A program made the translations under genes and the position numbers. The notes under the pieces were generated by a model. The model was not told the DNA's origin, did not search any database, and saw nothing but the letters and a program-made list of their open reading frames with translations. From NCBI GenBank assembly GCA_037954665.1, contig JBBMOL010000023.1, positions 5,890,001-5,954,000 of the forward strand: 64,000 nucleotides of DNA, read 5' to 3'. The stretch is from Laguncularia racemosa (Eukaryota > Streptophyta > Magnoliopsida > Myrtales > Combretaceae). Below, one piece after another: positions 35,871-48,939 of this stretch; position 1 is the stretch's first letter, and each line of letters starts with the position of its first letter.

Positions 35871-38194
35871 ATGGATCCTATAAGTAACGAGGCTGCAATG
35901 GAACCAATGGAACCTATTAATGTGGATCATGTATCTGAAGTTGGTGGGCATAACGATAATCTACAACCAGGATCTTCTCAATCTGAAGAACGTGTAGGTA
36001 AGAAGGCTCGAGTAGGTAGCTCTTCTTCTGAAGTTTGGGAATTATTTACAAAAATTGGTATTGGGAATGATGGTAAAAATAGGGCTAAGTGTAAAGCATG
36101 TGGGAAGGAATATGTGATTGGAACACATTCACATGGAACTTCATCTTTACGTCGACATATAGAGAAGTGTCGTTTGAGTCAAATTCCTAGATATCATGAT
36201 GTTGGTGATATGATAATTGATCATGCGGGGAAGTTAAGATCAAGAAAACCTGATCCTAAATTTGCTCGTAAGGTCATGGCTATGGCTATTATTGAGCATG
36301 ATCTACCATTTTCATTTGTTGAATATAGGAGGATTACACAGTTTATAAGGCTATATAATCCTGATTATAAGCCAATCAGTAGAAAAACTGCTACATCAGA
36401 TGTTTGGAATTTATATTTGACTCAGAAGGAGAATTTGAAACAAATTTTGCAAAAAATTCCAGGGAAAGTATGCTTGACCTCTGATTTATGGACTGCTTCT
36501 ACTAGTGAGGGATATATTTGTTTGACTGCACATTATGTGGATGCCAATTGGAAATTGAATAATAAAATTCTTGCTTTTTCTAAAATGCCCCCTCCTCACT
36601 CAGGGTTTGAGTTGTCGAAAAAAGTATTTGAATTTCTGAAAGATTGGGGCATAGATAGGAAGATATTCTCCCTTACATTGGATAATGCATCTGCAAATGA
36701 TTGTATGCAAGATTTTCTGAAAGAGCAATTGAATTTACAACATAGTTTGTTATGTAGTGGTGAGTTTTTTCATATTAGATGTTGTGCTCATATTCTTCAC
36801 TTGATCGTTAAAGAAGGATTGGATGTAAGTAATGAAGCATTACACAAAGTAAGGGAAAGTGTGAAGTATGTGAAGGGTTCTGAGAGTAAAATGAAACACT
36901 TTTTGGAGTGTGTTTTGAACAGGTTGGCAGCATTGATACGAATATCGGTTTGCGCTTGGATGTAACTACTAGATGGAATTCCACTTATCTTATGCTTGAT
37001 AGCGCACTCAGGTATCGACGTGCTTTTTCTTGCTTTCAATTGAATGATCGTCATTATAAATACTGTCCAACCATTGATGAGTGGGAAAGAGCAGAAAAGA
37101 TATGCAAGTTTTTGAGCCCGTTTCATAGTATCACCAATTTGATGTCAAGATCATCATATCCAACATCAAACCACTATTTTTTGCAAGTATGGAGGATTGA
37201 ATGCTTGCTCAATGAAAATTTAAATAGTGAAGATCATGTCATAAGGGAGATGTCCATTAGAATGAAACAGAAGTTCGATAAGTATTGGAGTGATTATAGT
37301 GTTATCCTTGCACTTGGAGCAATCTTTGATCCTCGAATGAAATTTGATTTTTTGAGCTTCTGTTTTAACAAACTTGATCCCCTCACTTGTGAAGAGAAGA
37401 TGGCTCATATAAAAAGCAAGTTATATAAACTTTATGGAGAATATGAGAAGAGCAAAACAGATCACATATCTAGAAGTAGAAGCAATCAGGTTGGATCATC
37501 TCCTCAAACACAAGACATATCTAGAGGTAGCAGCAGTAAGGGAGCAGCAACACATAGAGCTGGAAAGGGCTTGGAGATTGATTTTGCTACATTAGTAGTA
37601 AGTTTAATAATTTTTTATTTCCTTAATAAATTTTTTTGTAATATATATTGGTATGTAAATAGTTTTTTCTTAATATTGTAGGAATTCCGATACCGTCAAG
37701 TAGAAGTACAAAGTTCTGGTAAATCTTCTTTAGATATTTATCTAGATGAGCCAGTAATGGATATGGACTTCTACTCAGAATTGGATGTGTTACAACATTG
37801 GAAGAGTCAAAGCCAGAGATATCCTGATTTATCTATCATGGCCTCCGATGTGCTTAGCATTCCAATTACTACTGTAGCGTCAGAGTCAGCTTTCAGTATC
37901 GGCGCTCGTGTACTTAATAAGTATCGCAGTTCTATGCTTCCATCCAATGTAGAAGCTCTCATTTGTACACGAAATTGGTTACAAGGATTTGCATGTGAAG
38001 GTTTTTTTTTTTTGTTCTATTTCCAATAATTTCTTTTAATGTATTCACCCTAATATAATATATTCCTAATTATATGTGTAATCTTATAAATTGTAGATCA
38101 AGAAGAAGACAATGGGAGTGTGGGTGGGACTGCAACTACTTCATCGAAAGGAGACTCCAATTTAGTTATTGATGATTATGATAGTGATGATTGA
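35871..38194 (+). pseudogene. hAT transposase (BED finger, RNase H-like core, C-terminal dimerisation domain), one frameshift
   Basis: Starts at the ATG 35871. Exons are 35871-37597, 37682-38000 and 38097-38194, with clean GT-AG introns and stop TGA at 38192. A BED zinc finger lies at residues 53-100 ('CKACGKEYV' and 'SLRRHIEKC', C74, C77, H96, C100). The core shows 'LTSDLWTAST' and 'LTLDNASAND', both with the expected aspartates, and 'TTRWNSTYLML'. The hAT dimerisation domain is in exon 2 ('VASESAFSIGARVLNKYRSS'). The product binds the element ends and cuts them. At 36911-36916 two extra bases (or one missing) shift the frame between '...FLECV' and 'EQVGSIDT...'; the rest is open. Either a true lesion or a sequence error; all else looks functional. 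Confidence 0.5.
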
Positions 38195-38429
38195 TTTATA
38201 TATGTAATTTTATTTGCTTCATTATTATATTTGTTTTCCTATGTAATTAGTAAAAAGTGAAAAGTACTTTATCTTAATTGCTGGATTATCGTTTTAAGTA
38301 CATATAAATTGAAGTCTCTATTCAAGCATCATTTTTATAGTAAGAAAAAGAGAGAGAGAGTAACTTAAATGTCAACTAATCTAATTTACTTTGTTTACAA
38401 ATGATGAAGGCACAAGAGACACGGGACAC

Positions 38430-38600
38430 ACGGCCTGAACACACGGCCGTGTAGTGACTGGTAGACTTCCACAGAATCATACACGGTCTCCATACACGGC
38501 CGTGCATCGTGACCGTGTATTCAATCAAGATTTCCAGTTTTCCACAGAATCATACACGGTCCCTATACACGGCCGTGTATGAGACCGTTTATAGGTTTTT
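38430..38600. repeat. 3' subterminal ACACGG/CCGTGT repeats of the hAT
   Basis: Contains 'acacggccgtgtag', 'acacggccgtgcatcg' and 'acacggccgtgtatgag', with 'catacacggtc' next to the last two. Same word set as the 5' cluster at 35490-35780, in both orientations because the word is palindromic. Confidence 0.5.
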
Positions 38601-38785
38601 TTTTTAAATTTTTTGCACAAGGGAAAAAAAAATTTTGCGGGTCATTGCGGGTTGGCCCGCTTAGCCCGCGGGGCGGGGCGGGTCGACTTTTCTGACCCGC
38701 CAGCCTTACGGGCCAGTGTGGGCCAACCCGCGGGCCGGTGCGGGTCGGGGCGGGCCGGCCCAGACGGCCCGCATTACCAGCCCTA

Positions 38786-38793
38786 AATAATAG
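38786..38793. repeat. Right 8-bp target-site duplication of the hAT element
   Basis: aataatag, identical to 34711-34718. Confidence 0.5.
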
Positions 38794-40030
38794 TCCACCT
38801 TAAGTTCACGGACCAGAAGAGAACCCAACTAGACTGACTTTTTTTACTTTTTAGTAACTTATTGATTACTGTTACTAAAAATCAGTTGGAATGGCATTTG
38901 TTCAGAGAGAAATTGTAAAAATTGTATTATATATAAATATAAAAAAAATAAAATAAAATTTATTCATTAAAAATTATAAAATTAATTTATTATTTAAAAA
39001 ATATTATTATTTTTATCAAATTGGGTCTTCTTATTGGGTTTTCCTAAATCCTATAATTTGATCTTAACCCTTATCAAGTTTTATTTCATGTCTCAAGACC
39101 TAATCTTAAACCCTATAAAGTTGGCTCTATAGGATTTTTATTGGATCAGTCGATCGAATATCCTATTACGACTTATCCAGTTGTATCTTTATTAATACAA
39201 GCAATCAAAATACACCACATAGTAAATTATCATAACTATGTCGTGTATAATTGATCCCTAAAGTTTTGGGATGTAAGTTGTATTAGTAGTTATAATGATT
39301 GCAAGTGGAGATTTTGTACATATTTAAAAATTTATGTTGAGTTTTTTAAATAACAAAGGGTCTTCACACATGTGTTAACCCTAAAATTAAAAAAGATTAC
39401 TCCAAAAAATATAATCCGATTAGAATTTACACAAAATTGGCACTTCAAATACTAATTGTAGTTGAAAATATAACTAAAATCAATATTTAAAGTATCGATT
39501 GTAATGAACCTAAAATCAATATTTTAAGTATTGATTTTAATTGCTATATTTTTTGGATTATTTTTTTTAATTGATACATTTACATAATATTTTCAAAAAT
39601 AATAATATTTATTTTCTTTCCCCATGAATATAATATAGTTTTTAATAATGCACCGAATATTCCCATCAGTAAAACAATAAGATTGCAGGTTAACGTTGTT
39701 ATTTGCATTTTTTTTAAATATTCTCTCAATTTCCTTTATTTCCCTTTTTTTATCAAGTAAGAATGATACTTCTTTCTATTCCCACCATTGATTTTTACCT
39801 CCATTATGCTCATTTTCAACCATTTTTCTGAGAAACGTAGTGAAAGCCTTCCAAAAACAGAGAAATCCCACATTTTCTTCCTATTCCATGAGCAAATGCA
39901 TTATTGGTTGCCGGTCAGTTCATACCTTTTGGGCTTTCTAGCTCCATTATTCGCATTTCTTTCAAAATTTTCATAAAGCACCAGCCGACAAACGGCGTTA
40001 AGGCAATAAAGACGGCAGAGTTATGGGATT
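38794..40030. other. Intergenic, nothing recognised
   Basis: AT-rich. A short open stretch at 39788-39976 matches no family. Confidence 0.5.
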
Positions 40031-40040
40031 TTGGCCTTGC

Positions 40041-40338
40041 CACGTGCATTGGAAACCCAGATTGGGATAAACTTTAGACAGAACTCAATATAGGAAGAAA
40101 AATCCCAATCCCAATTATATCTTATGCATTTATCTATTATAAAATATATAATTAATATTAAGAAACATGAATTTTATAAATTCCTGAACTCCCATGAACG
40201 TGATCAGGATATAGGTCGAAAATACAAAATGCAGAGAAAGTTGAGTTTACGCAGAAGCAAGAAGAAGACGGCGAAAAGCACATAAAAGAAACTGAGGAGC
40301 GAGCTCAACCACATACACACACGTGGAACCTCCACGTG
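40041..40338 (+). promoter_or_regulatory. Three G-boxes (CACGTG) upstream of the ANT1-like gene, two as a palindrome
   Basis: CACGTG occurs at 40041-40046, 40320-40325 and 40333-40338, that is about 450, 170 and 155 bases before the start codon. The last two form a perfect inverted pair, 'cacgtgga-acc-tccacgtg'. CACGTG is bound by plant bZIP and bHLH factors (light, ABA and stress responses); that this gene answers to them is inference. Confidence 0.5.
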
Positions 40339-40491
40339 CCTTTTCCTAACCCCATCAAGACCGCGATTGTCGTGCGAGTATACCTAAACAAAGGATAGAA
40401 GAGAACTTGACAGTGTTTTCTGTTTTATTCCTCGTTTAATTTTCCGAGTTCTAAACCCGAAAACTCTTCTCCTTCTTAATTCTTCTTCCTG

Positions 40492-43400
40492 ATGGAACGT
40501 GAAGGGAAGGGTTGTTCGTCTTTGTCCCTTCCGTTAGTGGATTCTTCCTCTCCGTCGTCGTCGTCGACGTCGACGTCGACGTCGGAGACAAGAGGATCGG
40601 CCTCGTCGTTTCAAACGTTGGGAAACATCGTCGTGTCCATCGTAGGAACAGGTGTTTTGGGCTTGCCTTTTGCTTTCAAGATAGCTGGTTGGCTTGCTGG
40701 GTCTCTTGGAGTTGCTATTGCTGGTTTAGCCACTTATTATTGCATGATCATTCTCGTTAGTACTCTCTCTCTCTCTCTCTTACTGTATTATTACTTTTTA
40801 GTTCCATTCTGTCATCTTTGTCTGTTTTGTACAACGTGGTCCTTAGAATATGTATGTGGGATTGGAAAGTGGTGTTTGGTAAAAATAAATCAAAATTTGG
40901 CCCCTTTTTACATAAACATCTTTAGAAATTGAAGTTCTATGGATTTTATGCAAATTTCATAACTTCTCTTTATTATGAATTGTCGCTATTAAAATCTCAG
41001 GTTCTCCTGAATTATTGTCATTAAAATTCTTTGGTGAATTTTGCAATCTTTGTCGTTCCTGATTCCGCAGCCTATTTTCGCAACTGAAATTTACTTAATT
41101 GTATGTACAATTGGTGGGGAATCCGTACCTTATAAATTGCTTTACTAACAGTGAAGTTGCAATGCTTTCAGTCAGGTCTAGGAAGGTGGCAGTTTGATGT
41201 TCATCTGTACTATTTTGAGGTTATCTTGAGGCACATACGTTACTGGTTCATGCTCCTCTAGTTATGATGTAGCAAATGAACAGAATTCTATTAAAATCTC
41301 TTACTAGAAAAAAAGGAAGGTGAGAATGATTTTATCTGAAAACAGAGATGCCAACTTACTGACTCACATGCCACTGCCTATGTGGTTTGGCATTAGAGTT
41401 CCCTGTGCTCTTAGTGTTGTAGGTGTCTGTCTTATTCCTGATGGCTCATTTTACCATGATGATCGTCTCGTGAATTTGCACCGCCCCTAGTTTTATTGTA
41501 ACTTCTTCATAGTCCTGGAGGCAAAGTTCTGGTATACATCAGATCCACCATTGGCAAAGTGATTTCGGGCTTTCCATTTGTGGGATCCACCTGGAATAGG
41601 TTGCAGGTACCATGGATTCAAAGGCTAAATATGCTTGGTCCATGTTGGATTTGGTCTATGGAAGATAAATCCATTGTGGAGAGATTGCTATAGGTTACAC
41701 AACGGGGTTTTGATAGGGATGGCTATACCTCGTTTGAAATTTGAATTTTCATCCTAGTCTTTGGAGCTTTAACTACCCCAAGTTGATTTTTGAACTGCAT
41801 CCACTTTCACTCTATCCATCTGATTTATCATACTCTTGGAGTGGAATAGTGTTGAAAAAATAGGTGATCTGAGGCTAGTCTCTAATATCAAGAAAATCCT
41901 GGAAGAATCTGTCTTAATAATAACATTCATTATCATGCTTTAATTCATAACATATTTTGTACTATTAAATAAGTTCCCTTATGATAACTTGGGGTCCTTA
42001 ACAGGGTTTTTATATATGAAAAATTTAAACATAAAAGAAGATTGGCCTATGTCTACATAGTAAGTCATGCACTTGCTTCTAATTGGATTTTTCCATATAA
42101 TCTCTCGAAAAGTCTCCTTTTTCTTCCTGATATTTCATCCCACAGATTGCATTCCATATCACATAAGTATTGTAAAGCTTTGTCTTTAGGAATAGATGAC
42201 TTATTAACACTAATAGTGATAACTATCTATCAGATTCAATGCAGAGATAGAATGGCTGCAGAAGCAGAGCAAGGGGAGATAAAAACTTATGGTGATTTGG
42301 GCAATAGATGCTTGGGAAAACCAGGACGTTTTCTCACAGAACTTCTCATATTGGTTTCACAATGTGGAGGATCTGTAGCTTACCTTGTTTTTATAGGACA
42401 AAATCTCTCTTCCATCTTTAGAAGCCATGGCCTCAACTTTGTATCTTTTATTCTTATGTTAGTCCCTCTTGAGATACTTTTGTCATGGATAAACACCCTA
42501 TCGGCACTTGCTCCATTCAGCATCCTTGCCAATGTATGCAATGTCATAGCAATGGGATTAGTTATGAAAGGAGATATACAGCAAGCTATCAGTGGCGAAT
42601 TCTCGTTTAGTGATAGAAAGGCCATTTCTTCAAGCATAGGAGGGTTACCATTTGCAGGGGGTATGGCCATTTTCTGTTTTGAGGGATTTGGGATGACATT
42701 GGCCTTGGAGGCATCAATGAAAGACAGGAACAGGTTTCCAAAATTGCTGGGTCAGGCCTTCACTGGTATAACGCTAGTATATGTTTTGTTTGGATTTTTG
42801 GGCTATATGGCATATGGTGACCAAACCAAGGACATTGTTACGCTGAATCTTCCACACAATTGGACAGCAACTGCAGTCCAGGTAATGTACAATGTTGCAC
42901 TCTATGGATTCCAGTGGATCATATGCTGAGTAGTGATCAATGTTTTCCTTGCATCAGCTTATTCTTACTTTCTGTTGTGTTTATAATCGTGGTGAAGTAT
43001 TGGAATTACCTTTTCATTTTGTTTGGCCTTTCTTGATAGACATGAAATTGATCATGTTGTTGAAAGAGAGTGTTTAGAAACTGGATTGTTCATTTGGATG
43101 TTGATGAAGTGGTTTTGTATGGGAAGCTGTCCCAAAAGAAAATAAAGGCAATTTTGCCTTCTTGTTTTTGCACCTTGAAAGAGGTTGGTTGCTTTATTGT
43201 GTTTGATACGGAAATTAGCATATGAACATTGATAGAATCCAGAAATATACACACATACCTTAAGTAGATCTAAATTGATTGGTAGAAGACCATCGAGAAA
43301 GAGTTTTCTTGTGTGTTAAGTAGATCTAAATTCATTCGTGTAAGAAGTTGATATACGTGCATCTTTGATCACTCTGTGAATATATAGTGAATTCAGTGGC

Positions 43401-44107
43401 CAACCCATTATATTTCCCTGAAGGTCCATCCAGATTTAATTCGATTTGTTCTCAGATAATAAAAAACTCTGTGATTAATAGGATTTTGGAAGGTTGGCAT
43501 TTATCTTTCTCCTGGATTGTTGGGTACTTTGAAGGTTTAACAAAAGGTCCATTAGTGATCAAACTAAAGACATTGTTGGCATGATGTGTTGTGTTGTTTG
43601 AAGGATAGAGAGACAAATGTACCATTAAGCGACTTTACAGAAATTTGTTCTATATGTTGATGGATAACCCTTTCTTTAATCCATTCTATTTGCCAACAGA
43701 TTGGTTTGTGCTTGGGGTTGTCATTTACATTTCCCATCATGGTTCATCCTGTCAATGAGATTCTGGAAGATAAGTTAAAACGCTTATGGTGGTTCCAGAC
43801 ACTATGTCCTGCTGATCTTAATGGTTCGAAATCAAAAATGGCCATCCTCATCGTGTATGTTACCCGTGCAATAGTGGTGATAGGTTTGGCAGTGCTGGCC
43901 TCTAGTGTGCCGGGATTTGGGATTTTTGCCTCATTTGTTGGAAGTACTGTTTGTGCGCTGTTGTCATTTGTTCTACCAGCAACATTTCACCTGACAATGT
44001 TGGGTTCATCTCTGCAACTATGGCAAAAGGCCATAGATATCGGCCTTCTGCTATGTGGGTTTCTTTTTGCTGTGTATGGTACTTATAATACCATAGCTGG
44101 AGTGTAA
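40492..44107 (+). CDS. ANT1: Aromatic and neutral amino acid transporter, ANT1-like, 3 exons, 439 aa
   Basis: Exons 40492-40755, 42234-42881 and 43700-44107 join in phase 0 with GT-AG borders and stop at TAA 44105. The protein belongs to the AAAP family (amino acid/auxin permease), proton-coupled carriers in membranes. After a serine-rich N-tail of about 40 residues comes 'IVVSIVGTGVLGLPFAFK', the family's first membrane helix. Later landmarks are 'IKTYGDLGNRCLGKPGR', 'SQCGGSVAYLVFIG', 'GGLPFAGGMAIFCFEGFGM', 'GYMAYGDQTKDIVTLNLP' and 'FTFPIMVHPVNEI', ending 'YGTYNTIAGV'. About eleven helices are expected. These agree closely with what I know of Arabidopsis ANT1 (about 430 aa), which carries aromatic and neutral amino acids; the ortholog call is by recognition. 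The first exon has (CT)n just past its donor. The gene looks intact. Confidence 0.5.
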
Positions 44108-45032
44108 AAGGTTTGGTGTACCTTCCTCTTTGATAAGTTCAGGATATAGGGACATGTCAAGCGCGTATTGGTATGTTCACAGAAACAAAGAAGCGCTACG
44201 CTCAAGCTGTGGCATATGGAGAGATAACATCTTGCTGCTTGCCTTAGCGCAGCTATTATCATAAGTACCCTTGTAGATTTGCAATGCATCCTCGTGCAAT
44301 GATAAACCTTAACAGAACTTAAGATAACACACTATTATCAAATAAATCTCTATCTAAAGCTCCAAATCATTATAAAAAATACATAATGTAAACACCAAAT
44401 CTCCCAATCACCACGTAAGGTGTATGAAGTTTAAAACATGAATTTCTTCGGTACAAAAAATGGAGCGAGATGATAAAAGTATGAAGTTTGCGAGAAAATA
44501 CCACTTAGGTGTAGAAGTAGGGTTCTAGCTGATATTGTTATGTGGATGCTATACAAGTATTGGTTTGCATATGATCTTAGAAAAGTGATATTATGATGTT
44601 TGTAAGCAGCACTTGGAGAGAAGTGGTTGGAAGAAGAAATAAGCAATCTTAATGATTCAAACATATTAGTGATAAATGAAGAAGTTTTAAAGCATTAACT
44701 TCAGTGTTCTTTACTTTATTGTTTGACTTTTTCTTCATTCATGTTGTTTCTTTGATCTTTGAGCTTTGAGCTTTTGAAGGTGTCAAACATGAAGAATTCT
44801 TAAGTTTGATAACATCTTCATATTAATAATTGATGAATGAGATATAACTCATTTTAGGTTATGTTTAATGAGTATTGTCATGGGCTTAAGGCTGGTAGAT
44901 ATTCTAAAGTGTGTGAATCTATATAAGAAAGGTTAAAGTGAATTGTCTAGTCTAATGATCCTTGAGCTTGTCAAACCAAATCTATTTAAGTTATCACTTG
45001 TTAGACTCCCTTGATCCTATTTCCTAACTTAG

Positions 45033-45052
45033 ATATATATATATATATATAT
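45033..45052. repeat. (AT)10 microsatellite
   Basis: Uninterrupted AT dinucleotides. Confidence 0.5.
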
Positions 45053-46619
45053 GTTTACATAAAAGCTCAAAAACCTAATAGAGTCAATAATTAACATAAA
45101 GCTACCAATTTGGTTACATAAGAAAAATATAATGAAGGATGACAATTATGAGTGGTTGAGAATGCAACTCTTACCACATGATCCATCCATATTACATATT
45201 GGAACTGGAAGGAAACAAAAGTCTAGCAATAAGCCTATAATACCAACGTAAACAAGCTAAAGTCTATCTAGCATAATCAAACTAAGGTCAACCAACACAT
45301 GATATCACAATCATCATCCTCTAATTATTATAGTACTCAAAGCTATTAATATCGTCCCTACTCTCATAGTACATGTCATAGCTAAGATCATAATATGGGT
45401 CCAACTTGTCTATTTACCTATATTTGAAAAATAAAGTTCCACAAGGGATGAGTAATATATAATTATCAAAAACACATGTGAATGTCATGTAAGTCACATT
45501 CAACTTACAATTAGTGCATTAAACAACCAATTATTATCTTTATTTATGTGGTACGATTCAAGATAGTACCAATGTTTTAAGACCTTAGAGTGACTCACAA
45601 CTCCTTAGTACACATGTATATATCGGTATTGGGTATTTCTTAACACCCATGAGTTAAAAATAACTCATTTCATCGCTAAGTCATCATCGAACCAACCACA
45701 TCCATATAAACATCCCACAACACCTATACAGCCCAATAGCATATTCCTCCAAGTACACTAATTGCATATCACAATGACTCACCAATCAACAATCCACCAA
45801 TCTAGAACTTACATAAGAGGGACCATAAACTCCTGAACTACCACATAGTTTCGATCGCTACCCCACTCGAGACAATATAGTAACTAGTCAATGGACACCA
45901 CATTTAATCATTAGTAGCCTCGAATCTTTTCGCTTTAGCTAAACACATTTAGAAACATTTTAATTTTTGATACTCTTAAGTTCATATGATTGCTAACCTA
46001 ATAAGCACATCCAATGCACAAGGTAATCATTCACTTGAGTCATGTTCATTAGCCTCAAACAAAAATAACAAACTATTAACTCCTATGAAGACATATACCA
46101 CAATTAATTAAACTCTTATTCATGTTATAAATTAATAATCTTAAGTCTAATGATTAGTATTCACTTAATTAGGTGCTTAAGACTTAAAATGAGTCATTTA
46201 AGATCTTTAATAGTTAGTCAATTTAGGGCTTTAAAAAGGTCAATTAAGCACATAACCAAGTGGCGGTCAATCACATGATTGAGGCGATCAACCAACTTAG
46301 TTTAAGGCCTACACTCAAGTGGGTTACATGGACCATTCAACTAACCTCAATTGTCTAGCTACCTAACTAAACAAAAAAAAAAAAAAAACTCTTGATTAGT
46401 CAAGATTTGTAATGCAATTGATTGTGTCCATCCTTAGCCAACCTTTACTTGAAAATTCACTATAAATGAGCCCCAGTTTGATTTTTTTTTTCCTTTCCAA
46501 ATTTGGTCCCCAAAATCATCTTCCATAAATCTTCTCTAAGCTAAAAAAATTAATTAAAAAAGTTCATTGAAAAATAAAAAATCACATACATCATATGTAT
46601 ATTTTAAGAGTGAAATATA

Positions 46620-46700
46620 ATAAATTGTTAGTCATAATGTAGTGGTAAGATGTATATGCTTTTAAACAAAAGATCATGGGTATGACATTTCACCTTCTTT
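46620..46700 (+). repeat. Possible tRNA-derived (SINE-like) fragment
   Basis: 'tagtggtaagatgtatatgc' resembles a polymerase III box A and, about 30 bases on, 'catgggtatgacatttcac' resembles a weak box B. A (CT)n run follows at 46744. The copy is degenerate and no second copy was seen in the window. Confidence 0.5.
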
Positions 46701-46743
46701 TTAGGTTATAGTTATTTTTACATTGCTTAAATAGCATTCTCTT

Positions 46744-46767
46744 CTCTCTCTCTCTCTCTCTCTCTCT
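46744..46767. repeat. (CT)n microsatellite
   Basis: About twelve CT units. Confidence 0.5.
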
Positions 46768-48939
46768 TTATTTTTCTTTACAATAATTAATAATATTAAA
46801 TTTCATCTAATACAAAATCTTAGTTAATTAATAAATTCTCTTAAGTTGCTATTTATTCATTAATTGTGTATCATAAATAATAATTACATTGTTAATACTA
46901 TAAATGCTTTGATCTTATTGTATAAAGTATGAATAAATAATAATAAGCATATATAACTTGATATACTTTACTTACAATTAATATTATAAAAATGAATATA
47001 TATTATTAAATAGTTGAAAACTGATGATTTTGTAGTATTACTAACAATATAATCTTTTAAAGCCATCACTAAAAAAAATCAAAGCATACTTATGTTTATA
47101 TCATTTGGTTTTTTTCCACTTGATTTATAATTACCTATTTAAATATTTTTTTTTGTATTGTATTCTTGTTAATAACAAAATTTATACAAGTTTTACGTAT
47201 TTATTTTTTTAATAAATTGATGGGTATATTTCAACATTAATATATATGCTATAATGAAAATAAAAATATTTATTCTTTAACCTCTTACAAAGTGTATTGA
47301 GTATCTTTAATTATTTTCATAAAAAAATTAAAATTTCTTTCTTATTAAATATAGAATTTGTCATGGGTGCACTTGTTTTACAAAATTTATATAAGAAGAC
47401 TTACAATTACAGTTTTCAATTTTGTAAAACATTGCATTAAAAGTTAAAAATTGCTCATCAAATTCTCTAACAACAACCGATTTTAGCACTTCAACCCTAA
47501 TTGAAACAAACTCCAATCAATGCCTATCTTGAATCCATACTAAAAGACGAGAAAGATCAACCAACATACCTTTTGCTCGCTCCTTAACAAATACACAAGC
47601 ACTTTCACACACGCGCAAGCACTATTGGTTCTTAAAACCACATTCTCTCGAGGACTCCTTCAAAACATATGCCCTAATTTAGGAAATTTGCAAAATTCTT
47701 ACACTTACATAAGAGAGTTAGAATTATCTCTCACTCCAACTTATTAATTTTGCTCTAAATTTGTTAAATCTTTGTGCTAAGGTTTGATTAAATTTTAGAT
47801 AACTAGCAAGAAGAATTACCTTAGTTTTTCATAGAGAATTAAAACAATTTCTTAAGAATGAGGGAATGGATATGGCACCTAGAAGAGAAGGGAGGAAGGG
47901 AGAAATACATTATGTGTGATTTCTTCCCATAGAGACTGCCTGATAGAAAGATGGGAGGGTGTTATAGGCTCATTAAGTCTAGTTCACTTGCTGGATCCAG
48001 TTTTGCACCAGTTAAAATGAGTAAGTTAATTTTATTTTGAAAGAACTAAGAGGCTAATTTACTGAATTGTCCTTCGCATTGATTTATTTTTATGGGCATT
48101 TCATATATATATAATGTCATATTAGTCATTAAAATTTTGTGAATATCTACATACAACTAAAAGATTAAACATTTTAAAATACCAATTATGAAAATAATTT
48201 TTTATTTAAGCTACTCTAATATCGATGTTTTTGGCCAAATTCTAATATATACATACAAATTTCATAAATTATTGTATATGTCGGGCATTTAATCAAATAT
48301 GGTAAGTATTAAATTAAGATATTTTATATGGAGACATCCAACAGATTCTTATAAATGCTTTCACTGGTTAAAAAAAAAAAATGCAATAGCTTATCATGCA
48401 CAAAATTAATAATGTTTAAAATATAAATCCAATGTTATCAAAATAATTCTAAACAATCATATATGACTTTCGGAGTATTATTTCTTAATTGTTTGACCAA
48501 GGAGGGTCGCTAAAGTTGTTCGATTCTTTTTATTTTTTGGGGTAAGCGTTGGATTACTTACATATTATTTTATTATATGTATTAAATTTGATTATATTTA
48601 TTAGTGATATTTTAAAGAGTGGATATAAAATATTTCTACGTGTTATAATACAACACTAGCACACGAAACGTAAATATAGAGTACTGATTTTAAAATGATT
48701 TCAAAGCGCAACTAAGATAGTTTTAGGGGAGTTTTTAAGGTGATCAATCTACTATTATGTTTTGTTTCCGTGATAATGCTTTTTAAAATCTTTCTCTAAT
48801 TCTATTACAGTTACCTAAGTTCTTTTCTATTAGTGTAAGAAATTCTGTTGCAAAAGCCATAGAAAATGTTCACAATAAATAATGGAGTTTTTTAAAGAAT
48901 AAAATTTTCATGGTAAAGTACAGTTGTAAGTAAATCATG

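Larger units (their letters stand above)
34719..38785 (+). mobile_element. hAT transposon, 4067 bp, complete ends
   Basis: The left end reads 'taggcgtgggaattgcgggg' and the right end, reverse-complemented, 'tagggctggtaatgcgggcc': short imperfect inverted repeats with a GC-rich subterminal zone. Flanks are perfect 8-bp duplications (aataatag). It encodes a BED-finger hAT transposase of the RICESLEEPER/ZBED type. Both subterminal zones carry repeated 'acacggccgtgta'-like palindromes (35500-35780 and 38430-38600). Perfect duplications and abundant intact CpG in the ends suggest a recent insertion compared with the MULEs. The transposase has one frameshift, so this copy is probably not autonomous. 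Confidence 0.5.
44108..48935. other. 3' flank of ANT1-like gene and long intergenic space
   Basis: About 4.8 kb. The first 200 bases are probably 3' UTR. The part at about 45100-48000 has the texture of a decayed LTR on the - strand, but I could not fix borders or coding remains. No gene was recognised. Confidence 0.5.

Noticed and set aside
45100..48000. A second decayed chromovirus LTR on the - strand
   Set aside because: Texture is suggestive, but I could not find TG/CA borders, a purine tract or coding remains, so I list it only as intergenic space.
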